Assembly: GCF_027887165.1 (NCBI RefSeq)
Contig: NC_077231.1
Coordinates: 190,920,334 to 190,984,333 of the forward strand
Direction: 5' to 3'
DNA length: 64,000 nucleotides
Origin: Monodelphis domestica
Lineage: Eukaryota; Chordata; Mammalia; Didelphimorphia; Didelphidae
Below are positions 1 through 11,900 of this stretch, piece by piece (positions within the stretch are counted from its first letter, which is position 1; every line of letters begins with the position of its first letter). Both the position numbers and the translations under genes were made by a program. The notes below the pieces were generated by a model. That model did no database searches, was not told the DNA's origin, and was given only the letters and a program-made list of their open reading frames with translations.

Positions 1-3000
1 ATTAGTTCTTACCAATCTTCCCAGGTTTCTCTAAAATCATCCTTCATCATTTTTATAGCTCAGTAATATTTCATTAGGTAGCTAGATAGTACAGTGGATA
101 GAGTACCAGACCTAGAGTCAGGAAGTTTTGAGTTCAAATTTGACCTGAGACATGTCCTAGTTCTGTGACCCTGGGCAAGTCATTTAAACTCTATTGGCCT
201 CAGTTCCTCATTTGTAAAATGGGCACATACTAGAGAAGTAAATGGCAAACTACTCCAATATCTTTGCCAGGAAAATCCCCCCCCCCCCAAAAAAAAACCC
301 ATGTGGAGTAAGACACAGCTGAAAACAGCAACATTTTATTATCTTCATGTACTATAATTTGTTCAACCATTCCCAGTCCTTTCCTACTACAAAACAAGCT
401 GTTATAAATATGTTTTACATATAAAAATGTATTTTTTCCTTTTTCTTGGATCACTGTGGAATATAAGCCTGGGATTGGTATCCCTGAATCAAAAGGCATG
501 CACAGTTTAGTGATTTGGTGGGGCATAGTTCCAAATGGTTTTCCAGAATAGCAGGACCAATTTTCAGCTCCTGTCTTTTTCATCTTTGGCATTTTGATTG
601 GTGTGAGTTAGAAGCTAAGAATTGCTCATACTCTTACAAAATTGATCTTTTCCTAATACATTTTGAAAAGAAGTCTTTCTATATTTTTCTAATTAACTGT
701 TTCCCTTCTGGATTTTAATTGCATTGATTTTATGTGAGTGAATTTTTAAAAATTTCATGAAATTAAATTTGTGCCTTTATGCTAGTATTATCTCTGTTCC
801 TTCTTTGGTCATTAACACTTTCTTATCCATAGACCTGAAAACTAATTTCTTCCTTACTCTTCTAATTAATTATATGGCCTTTTATATCTAGGTCATGTAT
901 CTTTTTGGAGCTTATCTTGATATATGGTTTGAGGTTTTGATTCACAACTAATTTCCACCCAACAACTGTCCAGTTTCCCAAAAATCTTTTGTTCAATAGT
1001 TCTTATATCAGTAGCTGGGGTTTTTTAATTTATGAGACATGATACTAGGTTCATTCTTTTCTTTGTGTAATATACCTAATCTGTTCCACTAATAGATAAC
1101 TCTATTTTGTAACTAATACTAAATTGTTTTGATCACTATTTTGTATATTTTGAGATCTGGTATTGCTAAGGCCCCATCCTTCAAGGTTTTTATTTCTTCA
1201 TTATCCCCTTTGAGATTCTTAACTTTCTGTGCCTCTTGATAAATTTAATTATTATTTTTTTCTAGTTTTCCAAAGTAATCTTTAATAGCATTGTTGTTAT
1301 GGCACTAAAAATTTGTCATTTTAGGTAGAATTGACATTTTTATTCTATTATCTCAGCCTACTCTTGGACAATTTATTTCTCAAATTATTTGTCTTGATTT
1401 CTAAAAAGTGTATTATAATGATATTCATATAATTTCTATGTGTGTCTTGATTGACTCTCAAGAATTTTTAATATTTTGTAATTATGAAACTAAACTTTTC
1501 TATCACTCCTAGGTTTTGTTGGTAATATACAGAAGTGGTTATAACTTATACTGATTTATTTTACATCTTACAACTTGGCTGAAGTTAATTGCTTCAATTA
1601 ATTATTTAATTGGCTTCCTAGGGTTTTCTAAATAAACTGTCATATTACTGAAAAAAAAAGTATTTATCTTCTTTTCTTTTTGCCAGTGCATATTCCTTCA
1701 ATTTCTTTTTCTTATCTTTTTGCAATACTTAGCATTTCTAGCACAGTATCAAATAATAGTGGTGATAATGGACATCATTTTACAACAGATGTTACCAGAC
1801 AGGCCTCAAATTAATCCCCATTACATATAATGCTGGCTCTTGGTTTTAAGTAGATGCTCTTTACCATTTTATGAACTGTCCATGTAGCCTTGTGGTTTTT
1901 AGTATTTTAAACAGAAACATGTGGTGTTTTTTTAAAAAGCTTTTTTTCTGCATCTATTTAATCGCATTATTTTCTATCTTGCATATGTTCTTTATTGTTA
2001 TATGGTCAATGGTTATCTTCAATTAGAACATTACCTTTGTATAGTTCCTTCTGATTGCTTAATTTACTTTTTTTGTTTCTCTTGACTTCCGTGTTTCTAT
2101 TTCAAAATTTCTACTCAGTTCTGGTTCTTTCATCAAGAATGCTTGCAATTCCATTATTTCATTAAAAATCCATTTTTTCTTTATAGAATTATAGTGAATG
2201 TTTATGGTTAAATTATTGTTAGTTATAATACTTGATGTTTGGTCAATAATTTCAGACTCTTTGTGGTCCCATGGTCCATATCAGACTATTATATTACAAA
2301 TCTCTGCTGCTATCATTGGTATTTACCAAATTTTATGTGATACTGTTTCCTCAACATTTGAATGCTTTCTAGTTGCTTGGTTTATTTTTTCTTTGACCTG
2401 GAAGTTCTGAGTTTTGGTTGTGATGTTCCTGGAAGTTTTCATTGTTTTTTGGTTGATTCATTTTGTTTTTGACCAGTGGATTTTTTTCTATTTTTTCTTT
2501 GCCTCCAGGTTTTTATTTATTTCTTGAAATATGATATCCCAGCTCTTAGTTTGGTCAAGACTTTCAGGTAGTCCAAAAATTTCTTAAATTATCACTCTTT
2601 GAATTTATTTTCCAGGTCAATTATTTTTTTTATATGAGAAGCATTTTTATTTTTTCAGTTTTTCAACTTTGTTTTAATATTTCTTGTCTCATAAAGTCTC
2701 ATCTGTTTGAGTCAGTCTAATTTGCAGGGATTATGTATGGCATTTGAATAATGTTTTGTACCCCTTGTACTCTTTTTTACTTGTATTTGTACTTGTAATT
2801 TTATTTTCAAGTTTTTGCTTAAGAATTCTTGTTTCTCTCTTTTTTCCTCTAACATTATTATTTAACTTGTAGCATGATTCCATCTATTTTGTAAGAAGCT
2901 TGATTTACTTTTTCCAGAAGTTCTAGTTGACCTTGTGTCTAAGCTTTGTTTTTCTCTGAAGCTTTGCTTTTAGATGTAGTGATTATTCTCTTTTCCTGGA

Positions 3001-3850
3001 GTTGTGTCTTGGGTGTCCCTGACTTCTCACTGGAAGCAATTTCTCAATGGAACCTTCTTCTGTTTACTCATTCTTTCAATTTTATGTCCTGAAAGGGAAG
3101 TAGGTGTTAGATCCAGGCCCTGCACTTTTGTGGGGGGAATATTAGGGCTTGGATTTATAATCTCTGGTTTCCTGCTGCTGCTTTCTCTTGGTATAGAGTG
3201 TTTTTCCAATATCCCAGGGGCAGGCCAGGGAGATGCAAACCAAGCAATTGGGGTCTGATTACACAGTCTTCCTAGGTAGAGATTTGCAGCCAGCTGGGAG
3301 GCTCTCTAGGTTCAGAGACACAAAACATCTAGCTTGTCCTTACTGTGAGCTCCCTGCCCTGAGCTTCAGCTCTAGGGCTGGAGTCTATGGGCTCAAGCTG
3401 GGTTCCTGCTCAGAACTCAGTGTTTTAGAACTATAGCCTCTCTCAGGTGCTGTGTGAGGGGGAACCTCGCAACTCTCTGCCCTGTTACAAAGCTTCAGAC
3501 TCTATTTACCCACCTCCAGCCCACCCCCAGCCTCCCACTTATTTGGCGCTCAAAGCAACACAATTGATGGCTAGCTTGCATTCTCCGCAATGCACTCAGG
3601 ATCACTCCTTGTTCTGGGGCAGAAAGGCGGGCTCCAGACCAGTTCAGGTGCTGGATGACTCTGCCATGGCTTTGCAGGAGGATCACCCTCCCTAGCATCC
3701 CCAGACTCTGGCTACCTGTGAACATGACCCTCTGGCTTCTCTTTGGATTTCCTAATTTCTACTTAGTCCAGTTCTCTTCATTGAACTTTGTTGGAGCAGT
3801 TAACAAACGGAGTTGGACTGGTCTGCCTCCTCCTCTTCCTCAATCTTTGC
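1..3850 (-). repeat. Old degenerate L1 (LINE-1), minus strand, internally deleted
   Basis: Read on the minus strand, this stretch follows the order of the intact L1 at 16-22 kb. Bases 1-75 and 340-620 match the ORF2 C-terminus (the equivalents of '...AIWNYAQ' and '...LLGLYP' are recognisable). About 600-2050 continues through ORF2, and about 1945-1980 matches the reverse transcriptase [11 protein letters not shown] region. From about 2060-2120 the match jumps to the ORF1 C-terminus (counterpart of 17.6-17.7 kb) and runs through the ORF1 coiled coil to about 2.9 kb. About 2.9-3.85 kb is probably 5' leader. Stops and indels break every frame. The right boundary is approximate. The element runs off the left edge of the window. 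Confidence 0.75.
76..330 (+). repeat. CORE-SINE (MAR1/MON1-like) inserted in the old L1
   Basis: It has a tRNA-like head ('acagtggatagagtaccaga'), a B-box-like 'gagttcaaat', the CORE segment 'tgaccctgggcaagtcat', and the tail 'taagacacagctgaaaac' typical of this marsupial SINE class. It is flanked by imperfect duplications, 65-75 'aatatttcatt' and about 330-340 'aacattttatt'. Removing it restores continuous L1 ORF2 sequence, so it inserted after that L1. A C-run/A-run at about 278-297 has expanded inside it. The family name is from memory of marsupial repeats. Confidence 0.8.
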
Positions 3851-4560
3851 CAGTCTCTAATTTTTCTTATTCAGAAATACAATGAAATAATATACTCCAT
3901 TTTAATTGCATTTCATACTCTTCTTCATTGTCAGAGTTGGTTTCTGTTCTTATCCAAATATTCCTGCCCATGGAGAAACACGAGCCCTTAAGTTAATAGC
4001 ACCCCTTCAGCGAGTGCTAGCTATCTTTGCGGAACAAATGGTCGCTAGTTCATCTTTTAATGATATGCTAAAGTTATCTCTATGAGTACTTTTGACTAAC
4101 CTTATCCTAGAAAGATTTAAAGATTCTAGATTGACGGAGGGCCAACACATACATTCCGAATAGGATTAGGGATCATCCGTGTCAAGTCCCAGCTATGTGA
4201 TGGCCTGAATTTAAGTTCAGCCCCAGCTTGGAGTCAGGTTGAGGTCAGGAGGAGCCGAATGAACAATGGGAGGGGAAGGCCAATGCAAAGGCAGCAGAAG
4301 GAACAGTACCCGAGATAAAAGCAAGATTGAAAGAAGATAAGTGCGGCAGTAAAGATGTCAACAAAAGGCTTACCTAATGTAGAAAATGGAGACAGCAGCA
4401 GTATGCCATGGATGCCCACGTAGTCACGAGGAAGACAATTTATCACGTGATATGATATCTTCTTTATTCAGTTTTCTGTCAGTGGCAAGTGGGCATCTAC
4501 AGCCTGTTTATATTTAATGAGGAATAATCACATCACTGAGTTTGAAAATGCCAATAGTAT
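3851..4560. other. Unassigned intergenic segment with a CpG-retaining patch
   Basis: No gene or repeat family is recognised. Between about 3980 and 4450 there are about 13 CpG dinucleotides, while the AT-rich sequence on both sides has almost none. The longest open frame here (4234-4446, minus, 70 codons) has no recognisable domain. The CpG density could mean a comparatively young insertion or a selected regulatory patch. Confidence 0.4.
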
Positions 4561-5260
4561 ATTCATAGGTATATGTGTTATATGGGAAGTATTTGAATTT
4601 ACTCCTCTATTGATGTTTATTTTATTTCTAATAATGTATAAATGTGTATATATAATATAAAATATAACATATGTGTATATAATATACAATATATATTATG
4701 TTCTACGTATGGTATGGTAATTGTGTATTATATATATTTAATTATGTATACACAGACAGATAAACATTCATGCATAGACAGTATATTCAAGTATTTCCAA
4801 TGGAAGATATAAATATTTCTAATTTATACACACACATATAAGCACTGGAAATAATTTATTTGACTCCTCCATTGTGATTTATTTATTTCTGCTTATTTAT
4901 TGTGTGTATATGTGTATTTTTAAGATATACATGCAAATGTAAAATATATTCAAGTATTTCCAATGGAAGATATAAATATTTCCAATTTTATACACACATA
5001 TAAGCACTGGAAATAATTTATTTAAATCCTCCATTGTGATTTCTTTCTGCTTATTTATTTTGTGTATATATTTTTATATATACATGCAAATATAAAATAT
5101 ATGCAAGTATTTCTAATATTACATATATATTCACACATATATCTATATATATACATATATAAACACATCAGAAATACTGGAATTGACTCTTCTATTTTGG
5201 TTTAAATTATTTATTTTGATATGTATACACAAACACATATTCCTCTATTGTGTCTTAAAT
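4560..5260. repeat. Degenerate tandem repeat, units of about 150-165 bp
   Basis: The phrase 'attcaagtatttcca' begins at 4785 and again at 4948 (163-bp spacing), with a decayed version at 5101 (153 bp). Each unit continues with a thymine-rich block, 'agcactggaaataattta', a 'cctccattgtgattt' block and TG/TA-rich sequence. A weaker unit precedes (about 4580, 'gaagtatttgaatttactcc'), and fragments of the 'cctctattgtg' block persist at about 5235. The units are rich in TATA/TGTA microsatellite. Confidence 0.75.
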
Positions 5261-5354
5261 TCTTTGCTTAGTTGCACCACTAATTACAGGCTGGACACAT
5301 ACAATAACCAAAATTTATATTTTGGAAAAGATGTTAAAAATCACAAATGCTAGT

Positions 5355-5610
5355 GTGTAGTACCTGGCAGTTGTGGTGTATGTTAAAGTTTACAAAGTTC
5401 TTTATGTTCATTAACTCATCTGACTCATTAACTCATTTGATCAACCTAGGAATGTGCTCTTATCCTTCCCTATTTACAGATGAGGAAAAAGGGTCAGGGA
5501 AGTCAAATAACATGTCCAGAGTCATAGAGCCATGAAATGTCTGAAACGAGATTCAAACCCAGACCTTCCTGTCTCTAAACCTAGTGTTATATGCTCTAGG
5601 CCAGAGAGGA
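5355..5610 (-). repeat. MIR/THER-type CORE-SINE relic
   Basis: It contains the complement of the MIR core ('ttacagatgaggaaaaag', then a 'gaagtcaaataacatg' block and 'gattcaaacccagac'), preceded by 'tttacaaagttcttta'. The spread of mismatches marks it as ancient. Orientation is read from the reversed CORE. Confidence 0.7.
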
Positions 5611-8600
5611 TACTTTCTCTCTTCAGTTGCCTACCATCAAGCCATCCTCAATCTGGCATAGCTACTGGATTACATGGCTTTGGGAGTAATGCTAGCAAGA
5701 GGGATGGTTTTCATCAAAGACTCAAATAAAAAGACTCTTGTTTTTGAATCTGGATGTAAGCTATCAAGATGTCCATGCATAATACAGATCCATGCTGGGG
5801 CTGGCTAAGGTTGATGCACAGCCAATCTTTGCAGGTGGGGTCAGAGGGAACAGGCACACATTGTGGACTAGCACCCCTTAGCTAGACAAAGTGATGGTCT
5901 AACGATACTAAATATAAAGAAGCTGTGTTCCTGCCAGACCTGAAAAAGGCATGAAGTAACCAAAGAAGAATTTTACAGGATCCTACAGAAGAACTTTATT
6001 TGTCAAGCTCTTGTTGAAACCTAAACATCTCCAATGATTTCCAGGACACCACAGAGAATGTATAGAGAACAGAGCAACTGGCTCTATTCAAAGCTGAAGA
6101 CTGAGGATTTCAAAATGTTTAGTAATCATTGGTTCATTCACCCATGGAATTTACCAATCCACAGGACTCAGAGAAAGTTATCTTGGTAAAAGGAAGATAA
6201 AGCTCCATATAAGAAAGACAATAAAAATGGAAAAATCTGACCCATATCAAAAATGCTTCCTCAAACTATGCCTTCTTGCCAACATCAAATGAATCTATAA
6301 CTGATAAGTTCAGGCAAGGATAATAAAAATGTAGGTTGGTTATAATTTTAGTGGGAAAACCATTTCTTTAATCTATCTTCTAAAGCTCTTTTACTCTTCA
6401 CTAGACATTTATTTAATGTTCTGGCAAACATTATTTTAAAATAGGAGAGGTATAGAAAATTTGCATGACTTTCCCAGCATTATTGACTAAATCTAAGAAG
6501 GCAAAATAAATCAAGATGTTTGATCATAATCTACATGATTTTTGAGTCAATATTCTATCTCCAATTTGTAACCTGAAACATCTATAAAATATGCTTAGTT
6601 TTGAATGTTCCTACATTTTCCACTCTGTTCACTTGTTGAGTTTTAAATTCCATGTTATGACATATCTTTAAGAAAGAAATTAACTAAAACAACCCTCCAT
6701 CACAACTGTTCCCAAATGACAAATTATCCAACGAAACATAATATGACTATTTTATATGCAGCTATGCTATTATACATTAATTTTGCCAAGTTTTCATGAT
6801 CAGAACAAATAAGTGTACATTCTTACAATGGCAGGGGAGTATCATAAATGTTTCTTATGGACACCTACATATGTCAGCAAGATAACTTCTTTATCATATG
6901 TCATTTATAAAAAGCAATTAATTCATGTTGGCCTTCTCTGTTGATAATCCATTTTTTAGTTTATCTATGGCAAAATTTTAAATCCCAACATGAGAGTTCC
7001 CTGACATCCAATGCCCTTTGAGCCACCTCCACTGGCTAACAGCATAAGCTAAAGGAGCATAAGTTGTTTTAATGTTAGCCTAAGAAAAGCGCAATCAAGG
7101 AATTATTCTGGGGGGGGGGGGGATCAAGACAAACCCAAGAATGTTGGGTTCAACTTCCAAAAGCCCAAAAGAAGTCATTTGAGAGTATTGTAATGAATCT
7201 ATTCTTTGTTTTCATTGACATAGATGGTTTGGGTTATACTCTTCAATTGGCATGGTAGTTTGAATGTGATCAGGCTCATTTCCATGTTTCCAGATATCAT
7301 TAAACTACAAAAATCTACAATGCCACCATGTAAGCCCACAGACAAGATGATGAACACTATGCCTCCTAAGACAGACCAGTAGCCAGATACAGTGCTGGGC
7401 TATGATTTTCTCCATAAGAGACCACTCTAAATAAAGGACCCCTAGATCTATATTATGCATTTAGGTCCCAGCTATCCCGCCCACAGAGAAGTTTCAAGTT
7501 ATGGAAAAGTTCTTTATTGATATGATTATCTTCATCTATTTTGGTGGACTATCAGGTTCCTATAATAACCCAGACATCTATGTTAATAGGACACAGAATA
7601 AGCTTATTACTATAAACTACAGGTCAAATCATATCTCTAAAGGAAATCATGTAGTAAAAGTCTGCTCTAGCTCAGCTTCCAAAAAAGCTGAGGGGTTTGT
7701 TGTTCTTCTTCTTGTTATTTTCTCTCCTCTTCCCTCCCTTTGCCCACCCAATACAGTGGCTGCCTGAAGCTTCAAGAGTGTGCTCTCAAGGCTTCACACA
7801 ATACCTTGCTGTTAATGGAGCAACTGGAATCTTTTATCCAGCCTGTCTGGGCTCAGACTCTGTGTTGGCAAAGAGCCCATTATATCAATATTGTGGTTTC
7901 AACCCATTTTGGAAGCTGCTTCCTCAAGGCCATGTGACAACCCCAGAAGCTGGTTTGGCACTAGACAACTTCATCAGATTGCTAACTCTGGAGCTTTCAA
8001 GTCTGCTGTTTTTGTATTGATGCCTCCCTGCCATGAATCATTTACAGAAGGTGAGAATACTTCAGTTGGAACGTACCTACACCTATTTATATAGTTTATG
8101 TTTATGTCTCTGACCTTCATAAATCTCTTGGGCTCTGAGCAATCACATATTCAAATAAGAGAAGTTCTCTCAGGCAAGTAGTACAAGAATAGTTGGAGTT
8201 GATCAGTCACCTAAACAAGCCTACTTGGTTGGATCACATGCATGGCTAAGGATGTATCATACTGATTTAAGACTATCACTTAATTTACTATTTTAAGTAG
8301 CAGACACCAAATCTGTGAGACAGTTATTTGGCCATCTTATGGTATCCTTGGACTTGATGTGATATATGTTACATATAAAATTTCTCAACTTTCCCTACAG
8401 CATATTGCCCCATCATGTCAATCATTATTATTTTGGTATTGGTCATCTTGCAATAGATTGCAAGTTTCTAAAGGACAAAGGCTGTCATTTTTTTATCCTT
8501 TTTTTTATTTGTGATCCTCTATACATCCTTCACAAATTTAATTTTACATAATCTGAGACTTCATTTAAAACAAACTTTGAGCGGCTAGTTTTTCCCCTAG

Positions 8601-9100
8601 AACAGAAGGGCTGGTATAAGTTATTATCAGAAAATGAGGTAACATTTCACAGAACTAGGTTTTTGATGGGGGGTGAGGAAATGGAAGGTTTGTAAGTATT
8701 TTTTTCCTTTCAAGTTTTAAAGAACTAAATTTGCATTTGTTAAAATAAAAAAATAAAAAGTAGGAAAAGATGTTCTTTACAAATCATTTTTGCGCAAGTT
8801 ATGTGTTCAAAGGAAACCAGATAAAAAGGCTTGTTCTCTCTTCTAATATTTGGGACTGGACTGGATTGTTGCTCAATCAATAGGAATTAGCTTCAGCCAT
8901 TTGCTAAAAGAATGAGTAGTGGGGAACTTCAACATCTTCAGTGTTGAAGACAGTGATGTAAGCATAGAAGGCATTTAATAAATGTTTGTGATCCTTCAAT
9001 GCATTAGATATACATCATAAGATTCCTCAACCCAATGCCAATCAACAACTTGTAAAAGAGAGTATGATAATAATGGCTCTTCTCAATGTAGTTGTTGGTT
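5611..9100. other. Intergenic, no gene recognised
   Basis: AT-rich sequence without a protein-like open frame. A G-run of about 13 bases lies near 7110-7123. About 8440-8560 ('gattgcaagtttctaaagga' followed by a 'gctgtcattt' block) resembles the 3' end of L2 on the + strand. Open frames at 7501-8094 overlap one another in several frames and have no recognisable domain; I regard them as chance. Confidence 0.5.
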
Positions 9101-9104
9101 TGTT

Positions 9105-9560
9105 CTACTGTTCATGTTGTTGTGTTTGTCCTTAGTTTTCAAAGAGGGCCAATAACATCATGGGGTCATCTTGACTTGCTTATGTATTGGATTTAAGTGA
9201 GGCTGAGTTGTATAAAGTTGTCAGCCTCTCTGTCTCTCTTCCAGAATAATTAAAGTCCAGTAACAAGACAAAAGTCAAGATAACTGGCCATGACCCAGGA
9301 TGTGGTGGATAACCTTGGCCTCTCTAATGCCTGACCAAATTCTAGCCTCTGCTTCAGCTGCCTTCACAGCCATTGGAACAAATTGTTCTCATCTACCCTT
9401 TTAGCTGGGGAAAGATTTCACATGCTTTGGGTAGATACCCTACTGAATCACCAACAGGTTTAAAGCCTGTGGGTGCCCTCAATCTGTTTTAGCCCACACA
9501 CCAAGATGGTTTTACTGTGGTATGACCACTGAGCATGTTACAGATTCTTGGAGAAATAGG
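9105..9560 (+). repeat. Marsupial interspersed repeat (family not named)
   Basis: The block beginning 'tgttgtgtttgtccttagtt' and continuing through 'aagagggccaataacatcat', 'ggatttaagtgaggctgag' and 'ggccatgacccaggatg' is one I recognise as a recurrent dispersed sequence in marsupial DNA, but I cannot assign the family reliably. It has no coding content. Confidence 0.5.
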
Positions 9561-9734
9561 TAAGAGTTGGGTAAAAAGCATACACCAAAAGTGGATGAGC
9601 AGCTCTGAAAAGGGCTTGGCAAGCCAGTACCCCAGAAGTGATATTCCTCTCTGAATACCCTTACACCCCTCTGTTCACATTAGTGATAAGGGCATGCACA
9701 ACAAAGAGCAAAAAAGGGGGTATTTAGGACTAAC

Positions 9735-10330
9735 CACCCAATAAATATTTGTTGAGTGCCTATTGTGTTCAGTTTTATGCTATATGTTGTGAGAGTATCT
9801 AGAAACAAAAAGCATAAAGTTTATGATCTAGTTGGTAAGAGAAGTCTAGACTCATAAACATAAAACATACAGTAAATGGCAATAAATTTAATATATTATG
9901 TGGTATTTACTAAAGTTGCTGTAAGAATTCTGAAGACAGAAGGAACAGAGTCATATAGTCATGGACATATGACATTACCATTATATTTTGTAGTCCCCCT
10001 GATTATTTTTGGGTCATAATTGATTTCTAAAATCCCTAAATCCATTCTGGCCTTTAGGAAAAGAGGGTACAATTACATTAGAGACTTCGTGGAGGAATCA
10101 AGATAATTTATATGGGACTCAATAGATAATTAGAATTTGATATGTAGGGGAAATTTCAGAAAAGGGGAACAATAGAAATAAAGGCCCAGAGGTGGAAATA
10201 AGCATGGAGTAAGAAATCCAATCTGACTAGAGTATGAGCTAAACAGTGGTGGTGGCAAGTTGAATAGGTGGGTTGAGGACAGATCGTACCTTTGAAAATT
10301 CTTCAGAACCAACCAAAGTGTTTAGATTTC
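9735..10330 (+). repeat. L2/CR1-like 3' relic
   Basis: The segment opens with 'aaatatttgttgagtgccta', the 'catttgttgagcacctactatgtg' type of sentence common in ancient L2-class repeats. It continues with 'aaagtttatgatctagttgg' (compare 'gagcttacagtctaatgg') and 'aatctgactagagtatgagc'. Boundaries and exact family are uncertain. Confidence 0.4.
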
Positions 10331-11424
10331 ACGAAGTAGGAAATACTTGGTCATTAAGGAGAGCTTTTCTTTTTTTTATCAGGGAATATGTGAGGTCTTG
10401 GGTTCTATGAGGCACTGGCATTCAAGATGGTAACAAGCATATAGCAAAAAGTAGTTCCAGTCAATTAAGAAAAAGTGCCCAAACCTATGTGTTGTCAGTG
10501 AGGAGTTCACCTGTCTTGCAATCTACTTGTCAGACTTTCCTTGGTTTCATATAGCTCTTATCTTTGGTTTGTGATTCCACTTTCCCCTGATCAACCTTGT
10601 TGGCTCCATACTTTGCCTGTCTAACCAGATTCACCAATTTAGGTTTCTGTTAGGAGTACACTCTGCCTGGCCTTACAGAATAGATGCTTCACTTTCCCTC
10701 TCTGGAGGAGTACATAGAGCTGATGCTTTTGATTTTTACTTTATTATTTCCCCCTCTCTAGATAGCTATCCTCTGGAGTCCTGAACCCATCTTTTTCTCA
10801 GTTAGTCATTGCTTTCCTCTGGTCAAGGGACCTCAGTTCAGAATACATATTCTGGAGACCCTCATATATATGATATAGTTCATGAAAGAAATGTCCAGAG
10901 AAGATTAACTTAGTAGTAACGTATAAAACTCCCAATATTGACCTCAGAAAAATAGTACCATTTGTGCTATCCTATATTCGACAAACACTATCTTGATGTG
11001 AAATAGCCCTTAATGAAGGCAATGGTCATCAACTCAATACACAAATGGCTTGAAAAAGGCATAATCTACTTACTAATTGGCTAATTTTTGACAGACCTTC
11101 AGTGGCTGAAAAATGTTGGCAACTGTAAACACTCTATTACACAACAACACAAATATGATTAACATTGTTACCAGTAAATATATCCTCAACCCATTTTAAT
11201 GCCTTTTCTTCCAAATTTTTGGTTGGTTTATAAGATTGCACCCTTATATTTTGTGAAACTCACCAAAGAAGGCAAATCTCTTTTTCCCGTATACCTAGTT
11301 CAGCAATATTTTCAAGCACCTTATTCCAAGAAGTTTGTCAATATTGCAGGATTTCTTAGTGATTTATATGGAAAACATGATAAAGATGCATTTCCTGGCT
11401 TTAAAACACACATATATATGGGGA
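10331..11424. other. Intergenic, nothing recognised
   Basis: No coding, RNA or clear repeat signal. The open frame at 11199-11438 (+) runs into the adjacent L1 fragment and has no domain. Confidence 0.4.
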
Positions 11425-11900
11425 AATTGGGATGCTAATACACTGTGGGTGGAACTGTGAACTGATCCAATCATTTTGGAGAGCACTCTATAATTCTGCC
11501 CAGAGTTATAAAACTGTATATACCCTTAGACTCAGAAATATTATTGTTGGGTCTGTTTCCCAAGGAGAGCACGGGTAAAGAAAAAGAATCTATATTCTAA
11601 AATATTTATAGTAGCTCTCTTTATGGTGGCAAAGAACTGGAAATTGAGGAGTTGTTCATCAACTGGGGAATAGATGAACAAATTGTGCTATAGGACAGAA
11701 TAATACATCATCATAAAAAAGAAAGAGCAGGTTAATTTTTAAAAACCTTGGAAAGAGCTAAATTATGGAAGAGCAAAATGAATAGAATCAAGTGAACATT
11801 ACATACACCTACAGAATTAATATTTGAAGAATAACTTGTGAATATCCACCTCCCAATAAATAGAAACACAAAAGACATAATTTATATATACTCTCTTTGG
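11425..11900 (+). repeat. L1 ORF2 3'-end fragment, degenerate
   Basis: On the + strand it matches the C-terminal part of ORF2 in the intact element: 'gtggaactgtgaactgatcc' (compare 21.63 kb), 'ttattgttgggtctgtttcc', 'ctctctttatggtggcaaag' and 'aactggggaatagatgaaca', then a decayed 3' region. It is 5' truncated at about 11425, with frameshifts and stops throughout. Confidence 0.8.

Noticed and set aside
4785-5120. CRISPR-like array from the repeated units
   Set aside because: Units are long, degenerate tandem copies without constant short repeats and unique spacers, in a vertebrate genome.
7110-7123. Poly-G run as a regulatory G-quadruplex
   Set aside because: It is an isolated homopolymer, better explained by slippage; the same applies to the run near 40397.
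7501-8094. Cluster of open frames suggesting an exon or pseudogene
   Set aside because: They overlap in different frames, lack recognisable domains and splice context, and lie in ordinary intergenic sequence.
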